In this document: positions 52,131 to 61,594 of the stretch, one piece after another
Numbering within the stretch: position 1 is the stretch's first letter
Layout of the letters: each line of letters starts with the position of its first letter
NCBI GenBank assembly: GCA_041746135.1
Contig: JBGTHQ010000030.1
Location: forward strand, 114,943 to 178,942
Source: Alg239-R122 sp041746135
Lineage (GTDB): Bacteria; Pseudomonadota; Alphaproteobacteria; Sphingomonadales; Sphingomonadaceae
DNA: 64,000 nucleotides
Direction: 5' to 3'
The notes under the pieces: generated by a model
Databases searched by the model: none
Told to the model about the DNA's origin: nothing
Seen by the model: the letters and a program-made list of their open reading frames with translations, nothing else
Position numbers and translations under genes: made by a program

Positions 52131-54044
52131 ATGAACCGTAACGATGCCCAAATAATTTCACGCAAATTCCTCGCAGCCGCTGCCATATCTGTAGCCAGTC
52201 TCGCCTATGGCGCGCCTGCTGTTCTAGCGAAAACGGATCTTGCGCCGCCAGAAAATCCGGCATGGATGGCCGATCCCGACCCTTTTGATAGCACCGTACA
52301 AAATCAACTGATACCCAATCTTAAAACGATCATCGACCAGTTGCTGAGGCAAAAACGCGCTATGACGCTGGACGGCGTAAAAGTGTTCGAAGCAGAGGAT
52401 AAATTCCTGCCGGGCAAAATCGCGATCGGCATCGCGCATGTTATCATTGACGGCAATCCCGCCCCGGCGGAACGCGCGCGCCTGCTGCAAGGGTTTCGCG
52501 AAATTGCTGACCTGACGATAGACGACACCAACGATACGTGGGGCATGTATTATTACATGTCCGCGCTCAACAGCCTGCGCAAGCAGGGACTTCTGGATGA
52601 AGCTGTCTCGCCCGAAACGCTGGCGAAGCTGCGCGCGAAACTCGACTGGCGCACGTTCGTGCGCGAGGACGACCTCACCCTGATCGATCTGCCCAACAAT
52701 TATTTCGGGGTGGCGTTTTCGATTGCGCGCCTGCGCTACCTGATGGGTTGGGAGGACGAGAGCGGCAGCGAGAAGCTGCTCACCAAATCGCTCAACCATT
52801 ACCGCGAATATTCGGGCGAATTCGGCTTTGCCGACGAAACGCCGGGCGCCGGCCGGTTCGATCGCTATAGCGTGCTATTGATCGGCGAGTTTGCCCAGCG
52901 CTTTGTTGAGACCGGCATCGAACCGCCGCAGGAAATACGCGACTGGCTGCGCAAATCGGTCGACCTTTTGATGCTGCGAATCAATCCGCGCGGCGAAGGG
53001 TTCGAATATGGCCGCAGCTTGGGACCGTACAGCGAAACCGCATTCCTTGAAGTGTTCAGCGCCGCCGCCGTGCTGGGCATATTGACGCCGCAGGAAAAAG
53101 AAATCGCCTACAGCTTTTCCTCACGCGTCGCCGAGCGCTATCAGGACGTCTGGTTCGACGAGCAAACCGGCTCAGTCAATCTGTGGGACAAGGGCCGCCG
53201 GACCGATGCCTATCGCGGTAAACACCGTATATTGGGCGAGAACCTGAGCCTGTCGCACCAGCAAATTTATACCAACAAGATCTGGAACGAGCTGGGTTAC
53301 AAAAACAGGGAGCCGGATGCCGACATCGTCGCCTATCGGGCCACCTTGCCGTCAAGCGAACTGACGCGGTTCTATGCGGGCAATTATGACCGCGCCGTTG
53401 TGACCGTTCGCGATGGCGACCGCGTCATCGGCCTGCCGATCATCAACGGTTCGGACGGGCAGCATAACCATAATCCTTATTTCCCGATTCCGTTTTCCCC
53501 CGGCATGCTGGAAGGATCGGCCGATGCCGGTTATCCGCAACTGACCCCGCGCATCACACTGACCGACGGCAGCGTGCTGATGCCGCTGGCGTGGTTCGAG
53601 GGCGTGACACATACCGCGCAAGACGGCACCACCACGGTCGATTTCTATCAGCAGGAGATGGATTTGATGGGAACCTCCGCACCGCGCAAGGATGGCCGGA
53701 TCGCGGTATCGACACGCTATACCTTCTCTCCGGGTCAGATCATCCGTGCCGACACGTATGTGGTGCGGGGCGATGTGGAGATTGCAAAAATTGAGATGGA
53801 GTACGCCTCGCTATCGGATAAGGCGCGGCAAACGGGTCTTCGCACGACATATGGCAAAGGCGCGGTGCAGTCATTTTCCGTCGTTGGTCTGCAACGGTGC
53901 GATGTGCAATCGGACAATCTGGATGAACAATACCAGATATCGGCGGAACCGCTCAATAGCCTCGTCACCTGCGTGTCTACCACACCGAAAATCGGCAAGA
54001 CTTTCCATATCGGTTGGGTGATGCGCTATGATCCGGGACGATAA
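52131..54044 (+). CDS. Unrecognised secreted protein, probable polysaccharide lyase with alpha-toroid fold
   Basis: The 637-residue protein has a signal peptide ending near VLAKT. The first 370 residues look helical, with alternating helices typical of an alpha/alpha toroid; the rest is beta-rich, as in two-domain lyases. Conserved-looking polar clusters are PNNYFGVAF (Asn189, Asn190, Tyr191), EYGRSLGPYSE (Tyr293, Arg295, Tyr300), SLSHQQIYTNKIW and NGSDGQHNHNPYF. Asn, Tyr, Arg and His are the residues such lyases use for beta-elimination. I do not recognise the family. It faces the uronate receptor across a shared operator region, so it probably degrades the same polymer. Confidence 0.6.
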   Translation: MNRNDAQIISRKFLAAAAISVASLAYGAPAVLAKTDLAPPENPAWMADPDPFDSTVQNQLIPNLKTIIDQLLRQKRAMTLDGVKVFEAEDKFLPGKIAIGIAHVIIDGNPAPAERARLLQGFREIADLTIDDTNDTWGMYYYMSALNSLRKQGLLDEAVSPETLAKLRAKLDWRTFVREDDLTLIDLPNNYFGVAFSIARLRYLMGWEDESGSEKLLTKSLNHYREYSGEFGFADETPGAGRFDRYSVLLIGEFAQRFVETGIEPPQEIRDWLRKSVDLLMLRINPRGEGFEYGRSLGPYSETAFLEVFSAAAVLGILTPQEKEIAYSFSSRVAERYQDVWFDEQTGSVNLWDKGRRTDAYRGKHRILGENLSLSHQQIYTNKIWNELGYKNREPDADIVAYRATLPSSELTRFYAGNYDRAVVTVRDGDRVIGLPIINGSDGQHNHNPYFPIPFSPGMLEGSADAGYPQLTPRITLTDGSVLMPLAWFEGVTHTAQDGTTTVDFYQQEMDLMGTSAPRKDGRIAVSTRYTFSPGQIIRADTYVVRGDVEIAKIEMEYASLSDKARQTGLRTTYGKGAVQSFSVVGLQRCDVQSDNLDEQYQISAEPLNSLVTCVSTTPKIGKTFHIGWVMRYDPGR

Positions 54045-54065
54045 CGCGCCCGTTATGCATCGGAA

Positions 54066-54893
54066 CTAAGGTGCGTAAGCAGACAGGCGCATTTCCATTG
54101 CGCCGAACTTGCCGAAGCTGACGCGCGAATGGCTTCCCGGCACGGCATCATGCACGCCGGTAATGGCGCCTGTGGAAACGAAAGTCCCCGCCGGCAAGTG
54201 CATGCCGCGCCGCGCCATGACTTCGATCAGGAACTCGACAGCGGCCAGATAGCCGCCCAGCGTATTGGCGGATGTACCCTTCGCAATGATATGACCGTCG
54301 ATTTCCACCGACACGGGAATATCGGCATCCGCTACATCGCGCCAGTCGGTCAGTACCTTGCCGATCAAAAGCCCGTGATTATTGCCAAAGTCGCTGATGA
54401 TCGCCATCGGCCCGAGCGTATTGATCGCGGCCATCGGACTGCTTGCAATTTCGGTGCCGATATAGACCGCGCGAATGAGATCGCGAACATCGCCCTGTGC
54501 CAAATCATGTTCGCCGGGCGCGATATCGCGGCCGAGCTCGACCAGTATCTCCGCTTCAATCGCGGCAAATCCGCCCGCAAATACCGGCAGATCGGCTATT
54601 TTTCCGTCATCGCGCTGAACCCTGTCTGCAAATATCGGCCCGACCAGGCGGGCGTCGTCGAACCGGTCGCGATAGTCGGACGGCACCATGCCGACTTTCC
54701 AGCCTGCGACCGTCTTGCCGAAACGCTCTATGGAAAGCGATTGCAACGCATAGGCCTGTTCGAGACTTGTCGGCAGCGTTCCCGGAAAACCGTCAAGCGG
54801 CGTAGCAGTCTGCCGGGCGGCCACCAGCCGTTGCGATGCGCAGTCTATATCTAGACCGTTTGCGTCCAAATGGCTGTTTGTCGGCTGTTCCAA
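54066..54893 (-). CDS. FAH-family 2-keto-4-pentenoate hydratase-like protein
   Basis: The best start is a TTG at 54893 after GGGGGAAG, giving 275 residues; a longer reading to 55073 adds a hydrophobic stretch foreign to the family and crosses the operator. The protein shows QRLVAARQTATPLDG, GWKVGMVPSDYRDRF, the metal site EAEILVELGRDI and GTSANTLGGYLAAVEFLIE, as in MhpD/HpcG hydratases. These hydrate 2-oxo-4-pentenoates from aromatic breakdown; in a uronate locus it may act on a 2-keto-3-deoxy sugar acid or a dead-end lyase product. An ACCGGTGTCA site at 54973 precedes it. Confidence 0.75.
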   Translation of the reverse strand: MEQPTNSHLDANGLDIDCASQRLVAARQTATPLDGFPGTLPTSLEQAYALQSLSIERFGKTVAGWKVGMVPSDYRDRFDDARLVGPIFADRVQRDDGKIADLPVFAGGFAAIEAEILVELGRDIAPGEHDLAQGDVRDLIRAVYIGTEIASSPMAAINTLGPMAIISDFGNNHGLLIGKVLTDWRDVADADIPVSVEIDGHIIAKGTSANTLGGYLAAVEFLIEVMARRGMHLPAGTFVSTGAITGVHDAVPGSHSRVSFGKFGAMEMRLSAYAP

Positions 54894-54972
54894 AATCTTC
54901 CCCCATATTTGCACCGTTATTTTCAGTATCGTATTTGACGCCACCAATAACAGCGAAAAACTAATTCTGGTA

Positions 54973-54982
54973 ACCGGTGTCA
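54973..54982. promoter_or_regulatory. ACCGGTGTCA operator, hydratase/TRAP divergent promoter
   Basis: TAACCGGTGTCATAA lies between the leftward hydratase and the rightward TRAP transporter genes, which start at 54893 and 55073. It matches the kduI and receptor promoter sites. Confidence 0.68.
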
Positions 54983-55072
54983 TAATGTGCCAAGAAAATG
55001 GAATAATCAAGCGGAGTTCGCAAAAATCGAACCCGCAACCGCAATCATAAGCGGAAATTTTGGGGAAGAGCA

Positions 55073-56101
55073 ATGCTTCAGACGGTCATTGGCAAAACCG
55101 CCCGGAAAATGGAATTTTCGCGCCGCAGCGTAATAGTGGCCGGGCTGTCATCTGCTCTGCTGGCCGGGTGCAAGCGCGGGCCGGGTAAGGTATTGCGCGC
55201 CGCAGAATTCCATCCCGACAATTACCCGACGTCGCAGGCCATTACCGAAATGGATCGCCTGATCCGCGCCAAGTCGAATGGCGACCTGTCGATCAAATTA
55301 TATGCAGGCGGGCAACTGGGCGCGGAGCGCGACACGCTGGAACTCGCTACTTTCGGTGGTATCGACATCAACCGCGTCGCGCTGGCCCCGCTCAATTCGA
55401 TTGAGCCACTGACGATCATACCCGCCCTGCCCTTTATCTTCGACAGCAACGCGCACATGCGCATGGCCATGGATGGCGAACCGGGCCGCATGGTGCTCGC
55501 ATCATTGCGCCCGCACGGACTGGTCGGCCTGTGCTTTTACGATTCGGGGGCGCGGTCGGTCTATAATACCAAGCGCCCCATCTATACGCCCGACGACATG
55601 AAGGGGCTGAAACTGCGCGTGCAGAATTCGGACTTGTACGTATCGTTGATACAGGATCTGGGCGCCAACCCCACCCCGATGCCGCTGGGCGAAGTTTACC
55701 AGTCGCTGGTGCAGGGCGTGATCGATGGCGCGGAGAATAACTGGCCGTCCTATCAGGAAGGGCGGCATTACGAAGTCGCCCGGTTCTACAGCCTGACCAG
55801 GCATGTGATCGCCCCCGAAGTGCTGGTCATGTCGGCACAGACATGGGACCGGTTGGACCGACAGGAACAGGATATCGTGGCGCAGGCGGCACAGGAATCG
55901 GTGTCCTTCATGCGGTTAAAATGGGATGAAAAAGTCCGTTCGGCGGAACAGGAAATTCGCGCCAGCGGCGTCGCGGTCAATGAAATCGCCGACAAGGCCG
56001 CATTTGTCGAACGCGTGCAGGGCCTTTGGAAACAATATGTTGTGACCCCTGAGCAAAAACGGCTGGTAGCAGACATTCGGGCAATGGGGACATTATCATG
56101 A
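55073..56101 (+). CDS. TRAP transporter solute-binding protein, DctP family
   Basis: The 342-residue protein has a Tat-like twin-arginine leader, FSRRSVIVAG, and a lipobox-like LLAGC. The mature DctP domain contains LYAGGQLGAERDTLE, FYDSGARSVYN and MPLGEVYQSLVQGVIDGAEN, the signature of sugar-acid-binding TRAP proteins. The ATG at 55073 has GGGGAAG five bases upstream. It captures an acidic solute in the periplasm. In this locus the solute should be an unsaturated uronate or its oligomers. Confidence 0.9.
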   Translation: MLQTVIGKTARKMEFSRRSVIVAGLSSALLAGCKRGPGKVLRAAEFHPDNYPTSQAITEMDRLIRAKSNGDLSIKLYAGGQLGAERDTLELATFGGIDINRVALAPLNSIEPLTIIPALPFIFDSNAHMRMAMDGEPGRMVLASLRPHGLVGLCFYDSGARSVYNTKRPIYTPDDMKGLKLRVQNSDLYVSLIQDLGANPTPMPLGEVYQSLVQGVIDGAENNWPSYQEGRHYEVARFYSLTRHVIAPEVLVMSAQTWDRLDRQEQDIVAQAAQESVSFMRLKWDEKVRSAEQEIRASGVAVNEIADKAAFVERVQGLWKQYVVTPEQKRLVADIRAMGTLS

Positions 56102-56628
56102 TCGCACGCTTGACCTATTATAACGGATATCTCGCGAAACTCCTGTTGTGGATCGGCGGGGCGGGGCTGTTTGCAATGACGCTGATCATCGGTTGGCAGG
56201 TTTTCGCGCGTTATGTCCTCAACGCCAGCCCGAGCTGGGCCGAACAGCTCTCGTTGCTGCTGATGATCTGGTACGCGTTGCTGGCCGCCGCCGCCGGGTT
56301 TCACGAAGGCTTCCATATCAAGATCATCGCACTGCAGGCGGGCGCCAGCACGCGCAACGCGCGCATCCTGCGGATTGTCGCGGAAATTGTCGTGGTGATG
56401 AGCGGCGCGATGATGGTCGTATGGGGTCTTGACCTCACCTATATTATTTCCAGCCATGTCATTCCCTCGCTCGGCATATCGCGGTCATGGGCATACGCGC
56501 CGCTGCCGATCGCCGGGGCGCTGATCGTCCTGTTCTCGGGTACGCGGCTGGCAGGCGAGCTGTTATATCCGGGTTTCACCGCGGAAGACGAGATCGATTC
56601 GGTCGCCATGCCGGTGGGAGACGCCTGA
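56098..56628 (+). CDS. TRAP transporter small permease, DctQ family
   Basis: The 176-residue membrane protein has four predicted helices and the DctQ marks VFARYVLNASPSWAEQLSL and FHEGFHIKI. It is the small subunit of the transporter. Its ATG overlaps the dctP-like stop by four bases, and its stop shares a base with the ATG of the large subunit, as usual for a coupled TRAP operon. Confidence 0.9.
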   Translation: MIARLTYYNGYLAKLLLWIGGAGLFAMTLIIGWQVFARYVLNASPSWAEQLSLLLMIWYALLAAAAGFHEGFHIKIIALQAGASTRNARILRIVAEIVVVMSGAMMVVWGLDLTYIISSHVIPSLGISRSWAYAPLPIAGALIVLFSGTRLAGELLYPGFTAEDEIDSVAMPVGDA

Positions 56629-57908
56629 TGGAAGTCGCGCTGCTGCTCGTCTTGCTGATCCTGTTGCTGGCCATCGGGGTCCCGGTCGCCTTTTCGCTGT
56701 TCGTCGCGAGCGTGGCCACGCTCTACGCGCTCGACATCCCGCTGGCGGTATCGCTGCAACGCATGGCGGCTGGCATCAGCATATTCTCGCTCATGGCCAT
56801 CCCGTTTTTCATATTTGCCGGCGATCTGATGTACCGGTCGGGCATCGCCGCGCGGCTCGTCAATATTGCCGACGCCTCATTCGGGCGGGCGCGCGGCGGA
56901 CTGGGGCAAGTCAATATCGGCGCATCGATGCTGTTCGGCGCGGTGTCCGGTTCGGCCATCGCCAATGTGTCGGCCATGGGGTCGACCATCTCGCCGCTGA
57001 TGGAGGAAAAGGGATATGACCGCGACTATGCGGTCAACGTCAACATTACCGCCGCGATCGTCGGCTTGCTCATTCCGCCCTCGCACAATATGATCATCTA
57101 TGCCGCCGCATCGGGAACGGCGGTGTCGATCGGCGACCTGTTTCTCGCCGGCATCATTCCCGGCATCCTGACAGGCGCGATGCTGATGATCGTGGCCTGG
57201 CTGGTGGCGCGCAGGCGCGGCTATCCGGCGGGCATATTCCCGGGCTGGCGCCCTTTCATCAAAGCGGTGGTATTCGCCATTCCCGGCCTGCTTACCGCGA
57301 TCATCATTATCGGCGGGATATTGAGCGGCATTTTCACCGCCACCGAATCCTCCGCCATTGCCGTGCTGTACACTATATTGGTCGGCGCCCTGGTCTATCG
57401 CACGATCGGCTTTACAAAATTCGTCGAATCCGCCGTATCCTCGGTCCGCATCACGGCGATGGTGTTGCTGATCATCGGCGCGGCCAGCAGCTTTGGCTAT
57501 GTGCTGGCGATACTCGATGTTCCGACCCAGTTGGCTTCAGGCATCAACACACTGACCGACAACCCGATCCTGATCCTGCTCATCATCAACGTCATTCTGC
57601 TGCTGCTCGGTACTTTCATGGACATGTCGCCGCTGATCGTGATCACCACGCCGATATTCCTGCCAATAGCGGTGTCGCTAGGCGTCGACCCGGTCCATTT
57701 CGGTATCATCATGATGCTAAATCTGGGTATTGGTCTCGTCACACCGCCGGTAGGATCAGTGCTGTTCGTGGGCGCGGCGATCGGCAAGATATCGGTCGAA
57801 CAGACAATCAAGACGATCTGGCCATTTTATATCGCGCTCGTAGTGGCATTGGGCCTGATCACTTATATTCCCGCCATATCGATGGCACTGCCGAATATGA
57901 TGAAATAA
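56628..57908 (+). CDS. TRAP transporter large permease, DctM family
   Basis: The 426-residue protein has about twelve membrane segments and DctM motifs: GVPVAFSLF near the start, FAGDLMYRSGIAARLV, GAVSGSAIANVSAMGS and PPSHNMIIYA. It forms the channel with DctQ and uses a sodium gradient. A start upstream of 56628 would run through dctQ in another frame and is not supported. It ends the rightward TRAP operon, 50 bases before the convergent MocA-like gene. Confidence 0.92.
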   Translation: MEVALLLVLLILLLAIGVPVAFSLFVASVATLYALDIPLAVSLQRMAAGISIFSLMAIPFFIFAGDLMYRSGIAARLVNIADASFGRARGGLGQVNIGASMLFGAVSGSAIANVSAMGSTISPLMEEKGYDRDYAVNVNITAAIVGLLIPPSHNMIIYAAASGTAVSIGDLFLAGIIPGILTGAMLMIVAWLVARRRGYPAGIFPGWRPFIKAVVFAIPGLLTAIIIIGGILSGIFTATESSAIAVLYTILVGALVYRTIGFTKFVESAVSSVRITAMVLLIIGAASSFGYVLAILDVPTQLASGINTLTDNPILILLIINVILLLLGTFMDMSPLIVITTPIFLPIAVSLGVDPVHFGIIMMLNLGIGLVTPPVGSVLFVGAAIGKISVEQTIKTIWPFYIALVVALGLITYIPAISMALPNMMK

Positions 57909-57958
57909 CACTTGGTTTTCAATTCTCGACGCCCCAGCGGCAATCTGATACAATCTCA

Positions 57959-58561
57959 CTATCGCTGCGTCAAATCCAACCGGCGTGTCAGCTCGTGCAG
58001 TTCTGTATGTGTATCGATGTCCACCAGATCCGTCGCGGAAGGCGGATCGACAAGTACCACATCATCAAACGACGCCAGATTTGCGGCACCGCGATCCGCA
58101 GGGAGCTCGAGAAGTTTGGCGAATGCCGTTTGCGGAAACATGGCCGGCACGCCCCAGGCTCCTTCGGCATGGCGCGTGAAGGCCACGTCTGTTTGCGCGG
58201 CGAGACATAGGAGATGGCTTGGCGCGATCAGGGGCATATCGGCCAAAACAATCACCAACCGCCGGAAACGCTTAGCTTTTTTTACGGCGCAGTGGATCGA
58301 CGTGCCCATTCCTTGCGAAGCGCGATAATTGGTGACGATATTCCAGCCAATAAGCGCGTCGGCAAACGCAGGCGGAGTGTCCGAAACGATCAAAAAACGC
58401 GCGAATGCGCCTGTTGCTTCCACGGCATCCGTAACCCAGCGTCCCAAGGGCCGGTCACATAGCAGGGCGTCAAGCTTGCCCCCGCCAAAACGCCGCGCCG
58501 AACCGGCCGCGAGGACCGCGACCGCTATGTCTTCAGCGATGCCGGGGGCGGAGCTTGTCAT
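57959..58561 (-). CDS. MocA/MobA-like molybdenum cofactor nucleotidyltransferase
   Basis: The product, about 200 residues, has the nucleotidyltransferase loop VAVLAAGSARRFGGGKLDAL near residue 13 and LADMPLIAPSHLLCLA. Relatives transfer CMP to molybdopterin to make the cytosine dinucleotide cofactor used by xanthine-oxidase-family enzymes. It overlaps the xdhC-like gene and ends the operon of the aldehyde oxidoreductase, which needs that cofactor. The ATG at 58561 is preferred over one seven codons upstream. Confidence 0.83.
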   Translation of the reverse strand: MTSSAPGIAEDIAVAVLAAGSARRFGGGKLDALLCDRPLGRWVTDAVEATGAFARFLIVSDTPPAFADALIGWNIVTNYRASQGMGTSIHCAVKKAKRFRRLVIVLADMPLIAPSHLLCLAAQTDVAFTRHAEGAWGVPAMFPQTAFAKLLELPADRGAANLASFDDVVLVDPPSATDLVDIDTHTELHELTRRLDLTQR

Positions 58562-59393
58562 ATTCACCGGTAATCTCTGCAAGCACCGACAGGGCCAGCG
58601 TGTCCGGATCGCGGCACGACGCGATTACGCCGATCGGGCTGCGCACACGCGCAACATCGTTTTCATCGACACCTTCTGCCAGCAACCTGGCCATGCGTAT
58701 CGTACGCGCCTCTTCCCCGCCCTGCGCGCCGATATAGAAACCGGGACCGGAAAGCGCATGCCGCAGGATCGGCAGCTCCCATTCATGATCGTGAAAGAGA
58801 ATGACGGTGGCCGTCCAGCGATCTGGCCGTTGAAATTGCCCTTCCCGGCCAAGTGCGAGCTTGTCCTTGCCGATGGCATTGACTGCAGTGCCCGCCGCCG
58901 TGCCGATACGGGTTAAGGCATCCAGTTCGGGCCCTTCCCCGATTGCGGTAATGGCAAGCGCTGGAATATAACCGCGCTGTCGCAACCACGGATTGGCGGG
59001 AAGATTTAAACAAGCAGGCTCCCTTTTCTCAAGCTGTTCAGCCGCCGCGCAGCATGCCGTGCGATCGGGGGCCGGGTCGATTAGAATATTGAGACCGCCG
59101 CCACACGGAAGCCGAAAATCGATTTTATCGGATCCACGCCCGTAACGGCGTGTCACAGCTTTGCAGGCAGCACGCGCATCGCTCGCCAGTTGCTGCTCCA
59201 GACAGGTGTCAGCCAGCGAACCGATGATCCTGCCATCCGGACAGATGGCGAGTTGCGATCCTGGGCGCCGCGAGAAGGCTCCGTCGATCGCCACGATGGA
59301 GCATAAAGCCACATCTGGTTCACAGGCCGCAAAGAGTGCGGCATGGTCCGAGCATTCCGGCTTAAGTTCTGCCCAAAGACCGAGCTCTGTCAA
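58533..59393 (-). CDS. XdhC-family molybdenum enzyme maturation factor (PaoD-like)
   Basis: From a TTG that overlaps the stop of the molybdenum subunit (TTGA), the protein has about 286 residues. An N-terminal XdhC_CoxI segment contains VAIDGAFSRRPGSQLAI and LPCGGGLNI, and the C-terminal Rossmann-like part has GAQGGEEARTIRMARL and IGVIASCRDPDTLALSVLAE. XdhC-type chaperones bind the molybdenum cofactor, promote sulfuration and insert it. Gene order and overlap point to service of the PaoABC enzyme next door. Confidence 0.85.
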   Translation of the reverse strand: MTELGLWAELKPECSDHAALFAACEPDVALCSIVAIDGAFSRRPGSQLAICPDGRIIGSLADTCLEQQLASDARAACKAVTRRYGRGSDKIDFRLPCGGGLNILIDPAPDRTACCAAAEQLEKREPACLNLPANPWLRQRGYIPALAITAIGEGPELDALTRIGTAAGTAVNAIGKDKLALGREGQFQRPDRWTATVILFHDHEWELPILRHALSGPGFYIGAQGGEEARTIRMARLLAEGVDENDVARVRSPIGVIASCRDPDTLALSVLAEITGEYDKLRPRHR

Positions 59394-61594
59394 GTGTCGG
59401 CCATCGCAGCAAGTACGCGGTCGGGTGTCATGGGAAAAGAATACAAACGCGCGCCGCATGCATTGTATATCGCATTGGCTATGGCGCCAGCACCGCCGCA
59501 GATGCCAAGCTCCCCCACGCCTTTAGCCTGTACGGGGCTGGCCGCCGGATCGCGCTCTTCAACCAGAATTACGTCCAGGTCGGGCACATCGCGATGGACC
59601 GGCACATGATACTCGGCCAGATCGCAATTGACGAGATGACCGTCATTGGGATCGAACAACAAACTTTCCGTCAACGCGCTGCCGATACACCATGTCATCC
59701 CGCCCAGACATTGCGAGCGCGCCGTTTTGGCATTGAGCACACGGCCAAAACCGAATGCGCCGGTCATGCGGCGAACGCGCGTTTCGCCCGTCCAGCGATT
59801 GACCGCAACCTCGGCAAAAAAAGAGCCGAAACTGGCCGCCGCGAAATCATCCTCGGTTTTGCCCGGTTCGAAATGTCCCTCTGCAATAATAGGTTCATTG
59901 CCTATTATCTTGTGCAAATCGTGCGACTTGTCGCCAACCGTGACGGTGCCGTCCTTAAACGACAGATCACCCGTTTCGCAATTGAGGCGGTGTGCAATTT
60001 CCTTCTGAATGGCTTCGCATGCCAGAAATACGGCCGAAGCTGTGGAAGATGCACCCCAACTTCCGCCCGAACCGGGCCCGCGCGGAAAACGGGTATCGCC
60101 AAGCTCTACCAGAACCTTGTCTTGCGATAAGCCGAGCATTTCTCCTGCAGTCTGATTCAGCACCGCATAGGTGCCCGTGCCGATATCGGTCATATCCGTT
60201 TCAACCAGAGCGGTTCCGTCGTCCAACAGGCTGACACGCGCCTTGGCTTCGGAAACATTGTGGATGCGCGCGGCGCTGGCCATCCCGGTTCCGATCCACC
60301 ATTCGCCCTCGCGCTGTTGGCGGGGAGTGCGCGAACCTTTTTTCCAGCCGAAAGAATCCGCACCCTGGCGCAGGCATTCGGCAAGTTTGCGCGAGCTATA
60401 GGGCAGATTATCGGTCGGATGCGTTTCGGGAATGTTGCGCAGCCGCAGCTCGACGGGGTCGATACCGGCTTTTTCGGCCAGTTCATCCATGGCGGCCTCC
60501 AAAGCCTGCATACCTACCGCCTCGCCGGGCGCACGAACCGAACCGGCGGTCATGCGATGGATCCGCGCCAGTTCGATTTGCAGAATGCGGTTTTCGCCCG
60601 CATACAGAAATTCGCTTGCTTGCGTCACCGGCTCGGCAAATTCTTCCCCCGGAAGATTGGAAACTCTCGCTTCGTGCCCAAACCCGCAAAGCCGTACCTC
60701 TTTATCGGCAGCAAGGCGAATGCGTTGCCGCGTCTCCGACCGGCGCATGATGCACTGGAAAACCTGCTGGCGGCTCATCACGACGCGCACCGGCTTGTTC
60801 AACTTCATCGCAGCGATGGATGCAGCGACAACCTCTTGACTGACACCGAGTTTCGATCCGAATCCGCCACCGACATAGCGCGAAATCAGCCGCACCTGAT
60901 TTTCCTCGAGATCAAGGCTGTCGGCCAGTTCGGAAATATTGTAATTCAGCATTTGCAGCGAGGCATGAACAGTCAGTGTCTCGCCATCCCATTGCGCAAT
61001 CGCCGCGTGCGGCTCCATGGCAGCACTCGCATGGCCCTCGGTCGTATAAATCAGATCGACGCTGTGCGCCGCACTGGCCATTGCATGCTCAAGATCACCC
61101 TGAATGGTCGGCTCTTCGTAAGTTTCCGTATCCACAGTCGCCGGATCGAAATGCGTATCGGAGAGATCGTCCGCATCATATTCGATATGCAGTTGCTTGG
61201 ACGCGTCACGCGCCTGTTCAAAGCTTTCCGCCACGATCAGCGCAATCGGCTGACCGAAATAATCGACTTTACGGATTTCCTGCTGCGGAGCCTCGTCGGC
61301 CGTGCCCTGCGCGGCGCGGGATGTCATGCGCGGATCGTTTATGATGTCCACGATACCGGGCATATCACAAACGGATGCTGCATCGATCTGCGTTATCTGC
61401 CCCTTGGCAAAGGGCGCGGTTACCAGAACACCCTCGAGGCACCCGTCAATAGGGTATTCGGCCGCATAAGGCGCTGTACCAGTTACTTTCATCAGACCTT
61501 CCGGACGGTTGAGCGGCTGCCCGATCACGCCCTGTGTCATATCGTCAAGGCGGTTGCGCGTATCGGGTTCGTCAAATTTGAGATGGGCGGTCAT
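59390..61594 (-). CDS. Aldehyde oxidoreductase molybdenum-binding subunit (PaoC-like)
   Basis: The 734-residue subunit belongs to the xanthine oxidase family. GQPLNRPEGLMKVTGTAPYA opens the first domain, and the molybdopterin-binding parts include RYVGGGFGSKLGVSQE, MTAGSVRAPGEAVGMQALE, DMTDIGTGTYAVLNQ and the end KGVGELGICGGAGAIANAIY, with the catalytic Glu. Family members oxidise aldehydes to carboxylic acids. Start-stop overlaps with both neighbours show one operon of Fe-S, FAD, Mo, XdhC and MocA genes. Its substrate might include aldehydes from the cleavage dioxygenase pathway, but nothing shows this. Confidence 0.92.
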   Translation of the reverse strand: MTAHLKFDEPDTRNRLDDMTQGVIGQPLNRPEGLMKVTGTAPYAAEYPIDGCLEGVLVTAPFAKGQITQIDAASVCDMPGIVDIINDPRMTSRAAQGTADEAPQQEIRKVDYFGQPIALIVAESFEQARDASKQLHIEYDADDLSDTHFDPATVDTETYEEPTIQGDLEHAMASAAHSVDLIYTTEGHASAAMEPHAAIAQWDGETLTVHASLQMLNYNISELADSLDLEENQVRLISRYVGGGFGSKLGVSQEVVAASIAAMKLNKPVRVVMSRQQVFQCIMRRSETRQRIRLAADKEVRLCGFGHEARVSNLPGEEFAEPVTQASEFLYAGENRILQIELARIHRMTAGSVRAPGEAVGMQALEAAMDELAEKAGIDPVELRLRNIPETHPTDNLPYSSRKLAECLRQGADSFGWKKGSRTPRQQREGEWWIGTGMASAARIHNVSEAKARVSLLDDGTALVETDMTDIGTGTYAVLNQTAGEMLGLSQDKVLVELGDTRFPRGPGSGGSWGASSTASAVFLACEAIQKEIAHRLNCETGDLSFKDGTVTVGDKSHDLHKIIGNEPIIAEGHFEPGKTEDDFAAASFGSFFAEVAVNRWTGETRVRRMTGAFGFGRVLNAKTARSQCLGGMTWCIGSALTESLLFDPNDGHLVNCDLAEYHVPVHRDVPDLDVILVEERDPAASPVQAKGVGELGICGGAGAIANAIYNACGARLYSFPMTPDRVLAAMADT

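Noticed and set aside
54894..55073. N-terminal extension of the FAH-family hydratase to 55073
   Set aside because: The extension is hydrophobic, lacks family similarity, has no ribosome-binding site and would cover the ACCGGTGTCA operator.
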